A stretch of DNA of 64,000 nt from Locusta migratoria (taxonomy: Eukaryota; Arthropoda; Insecta; Orthoptera; Acrididae). Below are positions 56,874 through 64,000 of the stretch, one piece after another. The notes beneath the pieces are model-generated. The model was given only the letters and a program-made list of their open reading frames with translations. It was not told where the DNA came from and made no database searches. Made by a program: the position numbers and the translations under genes. Every line of letters begins with the position of its first letter. Position 1 is the first letter of the stretch. The stretch covers positions 140,784,730 through 140,848,729 of the forward strand of contig CM048746.1 of the NCBI GenBank assembly GCA_026315105.1, written 5' to 3'.

Positions 56874-57052
56874 TTCAAAATGTTCAAATGTTTGTAAATC
56901 TATCGGACTCAACTGCAAGGTTATTAGCCCGTACCTTACAATCTACTTAAACCAAGGTAAACTAACCAAAGGACAACACAAACCCCCGACGGCGAACGGC
57001 CGCGCGCACCGCAGCACAGCGCCCCAGTTCGCACGGCTAATCCGCCACGGCT
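56874..57052 (-). mobile_element. SINE-B
   Basis: Minus copy with compressed body and no clear B box; head end CTAATCCGCCACGGC. Duplication GTTTGTAA at 56866-56873 and 57053-57060, touching the Harbinger element. Confidence 0.85.
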
Positions 57053-57060
57053 GTTTGTAA

Positions 57061-57935
57061 AGGCTGGTTTACACGATGACACTAGGTTTCATGAAACTGC
57101 GCTACTGGCCAGTGCGCACGCGCGGTAGGCGTTCGCGCAACTCGTTTGCGAAACTAAACCGTTTCGGCACCTTTCAACTTTGGCGAAACTGATTGCGCGT
57201 GTTTTTAGGTTAGGTTATAACCAACACAGAGCAAAATACAACATAAAGGGGGAAACGGAAGAAATAATTCAGTTTTTGAACATATATGGATGCATAGGTG
57301 TTTGTGCTCTTGAAGCAATTATTCGTGAATTAAATATTGATGGGTTGGCGATTAGTGACTTGCAGACTAAAATACATTCATTCGAAAAACCTATACAAAC
57401 GAACTATGGCAATTGTGGATTTCGGAACACGGTACAAGTACTGCAGAGACGAATGTCTACTTGACAAGAAACGTTATGCAATTTGTAATTTCAGTTCTGG
57501 TAACAATGCCTCACGCATAACGCTAACTTGTTTCTTTATTGAATTACTAACTTGTTTAAAAGGAACGTGAACTGCTCTGGTGACATTCTAAGTTGATTAA
57601 AATAACTTCTAGGGTCTTCCATCATAATTTCTTTCAGCAAGGTCACTGAGCAACAGAGCTGACGTCTTTTGTTAATTCATTCACGAACCCAAACACGTTT
57701 CTTATTCTTTTTATGTTTAGTCTTATGCAGCGACTTCACACAGACAAGCAATAGATTCGCCACAACTCTTACAGCTACCAAAACTTTCATTTTACGGAGC
57801 TATGGCACTCACAAAACAACGAAACTGAAGTGTATAGTATTGGCGCCGTGTCTACAGACATACACGAAACCATTTGCGCGCAATTAATTTCATGCAACGA
57901 GTTTCGCAACCTAGTGTCGTCGTGTAGACTAGCCT
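57061..57935. mobile_element. PIF/Harbinger deletion derivative, 875 bp
   Basis: Termini AGGCTGGTTTACACGATGAC and inverse (AGGCTAGTCTACACGACGAC), then ACACTAGGTT on both. 3-bp TAA duplication (57058-57060, 57936-57938), as expected for PIF/Harbinger. Carries a transposase piece on minus and a possible partner-ORF piece on plus (57300-57380, frame reading ALEAIIRELNIDGLAISDLQ, reminiscent of MADF/Myb-like helper proteins). Confidence 0.92.
57395..57790 (-). pseudogene. Harbinger transposase N-terminal fragment
   Basis: Minus strand: KKNKKRVWVRE at about 57675-57710, then (after one stop) CSVTLLKEIMMEDPRSYFNQ, LRMSPEQFTFLLNKLV and, after a frameshift, SLQYLYRVPKSTIA at about 57405-57450. These match the N-terminal region of HARBI1-like transposases, upstream of the DDE triad. 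The frame stops at a junction near 57395, where sequence of the second ORF begins, so the catalytic domain was removed by internal deletion. Stops and a frameshift show that it is dead. Confidence 0.85.
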
Positions 57936-58504
57936 TAACTCTTATTTCCTGTATTTCCTGACACCATTAACCGAACTTTTCAGGCGCACCTTGTAATTTT
58001 AAATCCACTTCCTCATCTCCTCTGAGAGGTTATACGCAATCTTTGTGAAAAGTAAACTGTATGACTGTTTACAAATTCGTTTCGTAATATCCGGCTGGAG
58101 ACCGCAGCGACAACTGCCAACGACGCTGCGCTCCCTGTCCGTCAGGTCGTGACGTCACTGGGGCCACGGCAAAAGCCGGTGTGTGGCGGCGCGCTATCTC
58201 AGCTGGCACAGCCGCCGGAAGCCACGCCCCCCACTGTCTGCAAGCTCGCGCCTCGCTGCCTCCCTCTGTACGGGCACAACATAGCAGTCCGACACCGCGA
58301 AACCTGTTCCCTCTGCATAACCCGACGGTCCACGAAAGCAGCCAGCGTGTCCTACCCATATCTTCCGCGATTATTTTTACCCCAGGAATGTATTTTCTTC
58401 CCTGTGTACATGTTTATATTCTGGAGAAATATGTCATTACATTTATGTCTATTTTACTCGGAACGAGCTTCCAATTCTAAGCTTTCATTCTTCTGTTAAC
58501 TATT
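57936..58504. other. No gene; CpG-rich patch
   Basis: 58080-58290 is GC- and CpG-rich with frames on both strands; no domain or promoter element identified. Confidence 0.4.
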
Positions 58505-59770
58505 AGCCACGCCCTATTATTGCTCGACTGATTCTCGTTTGTGAACTGTGACCTTACGCTGCGACTAGTTTCAACAGAACTAGTTCATTGACACTGAACA
58601 TTTTACTGCAACATGTGATTGGCAGACACTTCGCCGGGAAATGTGAAAGAGTACAGATACGAAAAGTAGTTCCCTTTACGGAACCCTTCATTTCGGAACT
58701 ACTTCATTGAACAAGTTCAGATGACCTACATAGTTCACTTTAAGTAGTTCAATGAACTGGTTACAAAAAATACAACCATCCGCCACTTTACCCCTTACGA
58801 ATTACAAAAACTCCTGAGCCAATAATATTTTAATCAGATACCAATATTGCCTTAGAAGGGACGTATATTCGAAAGGATTTTCACGGGTATTTCATCGTTT
58901 ATTTCACGCCCTTACGGAAGAAATTTGGAAAAATCCTTCTTAAACGGTACTGCTGGTGTAACGTCAACATCCTCTCGAAATTCCTGCCCTTAACGGTTAT
59001 GTTTGGGCGATTAGTAGTCATATTTCATTCCCTTAAGGATTGAAGTTCCAAAAACACCAAACTACGTATTCATTTATATCCAATCAAGAAATCAAATACC
59101 ACATTTAATAGGTGTATCTTTAAAGATGCTTCAGAAGTTTTTTATTTTCAGAAAAAATTGCACCAATTATTTCCAAAGTCTTTGAAATGGATATTTTTAA
59201 GGTCTGATTGAAAAACAAAACACGAGTTTTCTTAGTTCTAGATGCAGAATTGTACTAATGGCCATGTTTTTCACCTCATTTATAAAAGAAGGTTAATAAA
59301 AGTATCCGAATGACATCCACTCTCCTTGTACCTCAACTAACAGAGCTGTTTCGGCCTTCCGATCTGACGTAGTTCGCGCACTTTGGCTAATTCATCAACT
59401 GAACTAAGTTAACTAACTGAAATATTTCGATCTTTCGTTACGACTTAGTTCGCGCAGTTCTGAACTAGTTCATCAAATGAACAAAGTGAAGTATACCGGT
59501 CTTCGGATCCGATGCAGTTTACCCATTTATAAGTTAGGAATTCTTAAATACAGATTTTTGCTCCTGGGGGTGGGGCATACTCAATATCGAGGAAAGGGAT
59601 ACTTGATCATGCGCCTTCTAATTTCCAGTAGATCGGGAAGGCAACGAGTGAAACAACTATAGTGTACCAAAGTGAACTAAAATGAACTATAGTTCATTTC
59701 GAGGAGTAGTTCAATTGAATTAGTTCATTCACGAACTAGATATCCCTATAAAGAGGCGTGGTAAGAAAGA
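58505..59770. repeat. Region rich in 'GAACTAGTTCATT' palindromes, probably a foldback or MITE
   Basis: AGAACTAGTTCATTGA, TTCAATGAACTGG, GAACTAGTTCATCAAATG and ATTAGTTCATTCACGAAC cluster near both ends (58566-58760 and 59390-59745). CCACGCC.(C/T)(T/A)TTAT occurs inverted at the two edges (58508 and 59755). The middle has CCCTTA(C/A)GGA-type repeats as in 42060-42250. Boundaries uncertain. Confidence 0.55.
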
Positions 59771-60054
59771 ATAGCGATCCTTATTGCGATTAATATGCAC
59801 ATATTTGTTTATATCAACCGTCTATGCAACTGAAATAAGTGTTTTTTTCTTTATTTCTTTTTTTTCTCCACACGCGTTTCACCTTTATTTGAAGACATCT
59901 GCAGTGGCCTGGAATATAAACTTGATTAAGTTTTATAGTATTTCGCCTTGTACGTTCCCGGTAGTTCAGCTTATAAACAGTTCCAGTTTTTTAAGATTCT
60001 GTTCTACAGAACACCACATGCAGAACACCGTCTACAAAACGTGTTAAGTCTGCT

Positions 60055-60235
60055 GTGTGGGAGTAGCCGAGTGGTCTGGAACGCCGCGTTAAGGATTGCG
60101 AGGCCTCCTGCGTCGGAGGTTCGATTCCTCCGTCGGGTACGAGTGTGTGTTGTCCTTAGTTTAAGGAGTTTGTAAGTATAGGGACTGATAACCAAAGACA
60201 GTTTGTTCCCTTAGGATTACAAACATTTGAAATGT
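60055..60235 (+). mobile_element. SINE-B
   Basis: Head TGTGGGAGTAGCCGAGTGG, B box GGAGGTTCGATTCCTCC, tail AGGGACTGATAACC to ACAAACATTTGAAATG. The head is very tRNA-like but is followed by the SINE tail. Confidence 0.9.
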
Positions 60236-60264
60236 AAGCCTAAGTCTTAATAAAATTTAAATAT

Positions 60265-60472
60265 ATAAAAAAAATGTTGTTCAAATGTTTGTTAAGCTTA
60301 TGGGACTTAACTACGGGGTCATCAGTCCCTAAACTTACAAACTACTTATGAACTACTTACGAACTAGGACGGCACAAATATCCATGCCCGAGGGGGGATT
60401 CGAACCCCCGACCGTAGTGGCCGTGCTGACCGTGACTGGAGCGCCTCAGTCACCTCGGCCACCGCGGCCGGC
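60265..60472 (-). mobile_element. SINE-A
   Basis: Complete minus copy, perfect duplication AATTTAAATAT at 60254-60264 and 60473-60483. It faces the SINE-B just upstream. Confidence 0.95.
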
Positions 60473-60799
60473 AATTTAAATATCATTAGTTATACTTCAA
60501 AAAGTGCCAGAACTGTTTATAACGTGTGAACTACCAGGAACGTAAAAGGCGAAGTAATGTAAAACATAATTATACATCCCAGGTCACTGCACATAAAAGC
60601 AAAAAACGTATAAAAATGTTTTCCTACAGTTGCGTAGACGGTCCACACGAACAAATATCTGCATATTAAATGTTAATGTAAGACGCAACTGTGGAAAGGA
60701 CAACGGGACCGTTACTGTAAGTTTGTGTACACAGAAAATACATGCGGAGCAGGGAGTGCTTGCAGGTATTCAGTCGGATTTTCCACTGCTTACGAGGAA

Positions 60800-61370
60800 C
60801 ACATTTAACCGCCGCTCGAACCACACGAAACCGTGCTTAGAATAGCAAGCAATCGTAAACAAAACAGCGGTGCGCGTCATTTACATACAAAACGCTCCAC
60901 TTGTCTGCTAGCGCCGAATAAAAGGAGCCTATTGTGTGATTCCTGTGTGGATCGTACAGATCGTACCCTTCCAGATGCAAGTTTTCCAAACAGAGGTGTT
61001 ACGCTGAAGATCCTACCACCGGAAAAAACTAAATATTGCCAACCCCTTGATGTTTACTTCTTTCGGAAATATAAACTGTGTATCAGAAGGATTACGATTT
61101 TGTAAGACTGCAAGATGCCAAACCACAACTGAAGATACATTATCGTTATTTCATCGTGAAACTTCACTCTGATTTAAAGTCAATTCGCTGCATGTACATA
61201 TAAGTCTAAGTTGCAATATGCTTAGCGAAAGCCAGGGTATGACATTGACATACAAACATCATTTGAAACTGTAGCTAATGGACTGCGTGAATGCGAATTT
61301 GATTTGGAACGTGACAACGTGGCTTTAGTGAAGATGTGCACTTTGTTCTCTCCCGCTTCGTTTTAACCAC
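60800..61370 (+). pseudogene. DDE transposase relic (family uncertain)
   Basis: Frames read FPNRGVTLKILPPEKTKYCQ then PLDVYFFRKYKLCIRRIT, the pattern of a DDE superfamily endonuclease C-terminal block (P..TTKYCQPLDVYFFR). In another frame FVRLQDAKPQLKIHYRYFIV and then YDIDIQTSFETVANGLRECE continue to about 61320. Frameshift near 61100 and stops. I cannot place it in a superfamily: IS630/pogo-type is the nearest guess. No termini found. Confidence 0.6.
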
Positions 61371-62017
61371 TTCATCGAAATCCCGCATCTGCACTTTGAG
61401 GACTAATGAAAGCACATTCAGTTGTGTGGTACTGTTGTATATGTGTGTTTAGCGTTATTGTAAGTACTTTAAGCAGAGTGTCTCTGGCGCTGCTGATTGT
61501 TTGGTAATGATACAGTGTCGCCATTAAATAAATGTAAATTCCTTGCTATAGTACTGATATGTTGTTACTTTGTTTCTCTCCGTTAAAATATTATTTCAGG
61601 TACAGTGCAACATTTTGCATGGAAATGACGCACCCCACTGTCCAATTTTTATTATTGGCTGTTACGTTAAGCAGGTTTCGTGTGGTTCGGAGCGTTGGAG
61701 GTCAAATGTGTCTCTTGTCAGAACTCTTGTAAATGTCGTTTCCCGCGAGGCAGCAGATGAACTCTACTGGCTTCTGGCTATCGGAAGAACACGTAAAACA
61801 TCTACCGTGAACTGTTGCAGCTTTACTGCCACAAAGTTGGTAGATTTAGATGGAAAGAGTACTTGAAACGACAATATATTGCTGAAGAACTATCCAAGTC
61901 TGATACGCCACCACAAATATATCCAATAATATTACATATAATATTTTCTCACATTTCAGATTTCCGAAGGAACATAATGTTAGTTGAAATTGAAAGCCGC
62001 AAATTTACGAATTCGAA
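61371..62017. other. No recognisable gene
   Basis: Two overlapping plus frames (61570-61866, 61815-62021) show no domain I recognise. The second runs up to the LINE end at 62018. Confidence 0.4.
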
Positions 62018-62106
62018 ATAGTGCCTAGTAGTGGTACAGTGTACCCTCCGCCACGCACCTTACGGTGAATTGCGGAGTATGTATGTATGTATGTATGTAG
62101 ATGTAG
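62018..62106 (+). mobile_element. Jockey-like LINE 3' terminus only
   Basis: CCTAGTAGTGGTACAGTGTA, CCCTCCGCCACGCACC and (GTAT)n-GTAGATGTAG, identical in order to the inverse of 14592-14690. Extreme 5' truncation. Confidence 0.88.
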
Positions 62107-63294
62107 AAATGTGTCTTTTTAATCTTTATTATTATACTTTGGTTTAACGGTAAATTGCAAATGTTTCATGACGACTTAGATAGTTTTCTCAATTAAGCGT
62201 CCTCCTACATAACATATCGCCAGTCATAACCTCACTTTCAACATCGGTAGACAGCAAAGATGCCAAATAAGCGCTATGGGTGGCCAAACTGCGAAACAGG
62301 TGAAATAAGCGTTAGAGTTGGCTTCGAAGTTGGAAACTGTCAAAAGGCGCGCATGCGCAGTGGAGGCCGTCCAAATCGTCAGTAACTATCAGGAACTATC
62401 AGCGTTTGGGCCACTCGAACGAACCTCTTGTCTTTCGCCGCGGCGGCGGCTGCGGTAGGACTATAGACTTACTAAATAAAAACTAGACCGCTCGCTGGCG
62501 CTCTAGTGTCGCGTCCCCACATTGAATGTGAGAGAAGCCGCCATTTGCAGGGAAACAGTGCGTAATTATGATTCGTTCAAGTACTGCTTTTAATTGTAAC
62601 AGTGAGAATGGAAACAAAGACGACGACATAAACAATGTTTACATTTCACAGTTCAGTCATTACTTGTATACCACATAGTACTTTCATGGAAAATAATAAA
62701 TCATTAGCGTTTGTTGTTGTTGTTTTTGTTGTTTAGGTTTCCTCTTACAAATGATTCTCTAAAACTGAGAAAAGTACATTGTTGCATGTCAAGTACTTAT
62801 ATTTTATTTGCATATAAATTACTAAAAATACTAAATTGAACTGAATGAAGAGCTAGGCGTATGAGAGGAATTTAGATTTTTAATCACATATATCAGTATA
62901 TCAGTATGATGCAGAAGTAGGTCGAATAATAGCTTTTAGACACTCAACAGGTAGTGATTGTATTTCGTAAATGGTCATTAATTGATCGAATGTTGCATAC
63001 TCAACCACTTTAAGAAGTACTATCTCTGTTAAAAAGTAATGTGCGAATGAAATGCCTATTTAAAGTTGCATGGGTTATTACAAATATTCATACCCAAATT
63101 CGACGAAGTTGAAAGAAAAATACTATGTAACACGTATGGAAAGTAATGTAGACAAAAATGTGTTGTGCAAAAATAAACATGCAAAACGTACAGAGTAAGT
63201 CGGCAAAAAGTAAACAGGACCTGACAGAAAATTACGTGAATTAAATAATAATCGCAATTTCTGCTACTTTACGGGTTTCATGGAATCATATTAT
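62107..63294. other. No recognisable feature
   Basis: AT-rich with a GC-richer 62340-62540 portion; no gene or repeat identified. Confidence 0.4.
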
Positions 63295-63309
63295 GCAAAT
63301 ATCTCTATG

Positions 63310-63493
63310 TTCAAATGTTTGTTAAGCTTATGGGACTTAACTACGGGGTCATCAGTCCCTAAACTTACAAACTACTTATGAACTAGTTACGACTAAAGAC
63401 GGCACAAATATCCATGCCCGAGGGGGGATTCGAACCCCCGACCGTAGTGGCCGTGCAGACCGTGACTGGAGCGCCTCAGTCTCGTCGGCCACC
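63310..63493 (-). mobile_element. SINE-A, head end truncated
   Basis: Minus copy lacking the final GCGGCCGGC. Perfect 15-bp duplication GCAAATATCTCTATG at 63295-63309 and 63494-63508. Confidence 0.96.
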
Positions 63494-63754
63494 GCAAATA
63501 TCTCTATGCAAAATCACTCCACGTTATCAGAAAAAGAGTCTTACATTCTTAAATTTCGTGTATCTATGCAGACGTATTTCGGAAATTAGAAAACTTCATT
63601 CGTTTAGGAATACTTTTTTAAAACAGATTGCAATAATCAGTAATTTCTTGTAAACAAACATGCCTTTTGTTTTGTGCTTTATTTTGCTCCTGTTGCGTCC
63701 CATACACTTGAAATCACAACCCCAGTACTAGGAGTCTTCCCTGCAAATGGTGGC

Positions 63755-64000
63755 GATTGTTGTTGCTGTTGTTGTGGTCTTCAGTCCGGAGACTGGTTTG
63801 ATGCAGCTCTCCACAATACCATATCCTGAGCAAGCCTTTTCATCTCCACATAAGAACGGCAACCTACATCTGTCTGAATCTGGTTACTGTATCCATTTCT
63901 TGGTCTTCCTCTGCGATTTTTACGCCACACACTTCCCTCCAATGCTAAATTCACAATTCCTTGATGTCTAAGAATGTGTCCTACCAATCTATCCCTTCTT
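63755..64000 (-). pseudogene. RTE-like LINE 3' end, continues beyond the window
   Basis: Minus-strand reading gives GHILRHQGIVNLALEGSVW, then RPRNGYSNQIQTDVGCRSY and WRAASNQSPD, matching the C-terminus of the copy at 51839-52868. The 3' end is GGTCTTCAGTCCGGAG (inverse) with a TTGTTGTTGCTGTTGTTG tail. The frame is open to the window edge, so the copy may be longer outside. Confidence 0.9.

Larger units (their letters stand above)
59790..60690. repeat. Foldback with two SINEs in its loop
   Basis: Arms about 59790-60030 and 60490-60690 are inverse: GGTAGTTCAGC.TATAAACAG against CTGTTTATAACGTGTGAACT, and CCGTCTATGCAACTG against AGTTGCGTAGACGG. The loop contains SINEs at 60055-60235 and 60265-60472. 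Confidence 0.8.

Noticed and set aside
60060..60140. Possible genuine tRNA gene with leucine/serine-like head
   Set aside because: It is followed by the standard SINE tail and lacks a clear acceptor stem closing the structure; treated as SINE-B.
1..64000. Bacterial-type features: operons, ribosome-binding sites, riboswitches, terminators, phage att sites
   Set aside because: Repeat content is wholly eukaryotic; nothing resembles prokaryotic gene organisation.
1..64000. Endogenous viral or LTR-retrotransposon copies
   Set aside because: I saw no paired LTRs, no primer-binding site next to an LTR end, and no gag, protease, integrase or envelope motifs; all RT sequences are LINE- or Penelope-type.

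Overview
This window looks like intergenic or intronic DNA from a large, repeat-rich insect genome. Orthopteran (locust-like) is the best guess; this is an inference from the density and style of the repeats. The evidence is tRNA-derived SINEs roughly every 2 kb, broken jockey-like and RTE-like LINEs, Tc1/mariner, hAT, PIF/Harbinger, Helitron and Penelope remnants, and long palindromic elements. I found no intact cellular gene, no canonical tRNA or rRNA gene and no CRISPR array. The longest informative reading frame (219 codons, 23155-23814) is the endonuclease end of a Penelope-like element. Every recognisable coding segment belongs to a transposable element and nearly all are broken by stops, frameshifts, truncation or nested insertions.

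Layout. 1-6.4 kb: an RTE-like scrap, a MITE with 'ATCAGGAG' motifs, two foldback elements (the second split by a small hAT element), two LINE 3' ends. 6.4-16.7 kb: an internally deleted Tc1/mariner element, mariner relics at 10.0 and 12.65-14.1 kb (the latter split by two SINEs), a jockey-like LINE end and an RTE-like piece. 17-24 kb: a hAT element with a perfect 8-bp target duplication, a jockey-like reverse transcriptase, SINEs, and a Penelope-like element whose RT part is inverted relative to its GIY-YIG part. 24.8-32.7 kb: the richest nesting. A Helitron sits in a LINE and carries a SINE; next to it an opposite-strand LINE is split by a foldback MITE (itself holding a SINE) and by a SINE that holds another SINE.

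32.7-44 kb: sparse DNA with GC-rich patches, a decayed Tc1 element (39.4-40.7 kb), SINEs and a SINE inverted pair. 44-49 kb: a LINE split by a hAT element, an 820-bp palindrome, a second hAT inside a SINE tail and holding another SINE, a LINE 3' end and a Tc1 relic. 50-55.1 kb: a large inverted duplication whose arms share a TIR element, its flank and a SINE. 56.5-64 kb: mariner relic, PIF/Harbinger deletion derivative, a palindrome-rich segment, a foldback holding two SINEs, a DDE-transposase relic and RTE-like and jockey-like 3' ends.

The features do not form a functional pathway. Their value is stratigraphic: target-site duplications and restored reading frames let many insertions be ordered in time. 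SINE family labels (A, B, C and so on) are mine: A and B have different tRNA-like heads but the same tail.
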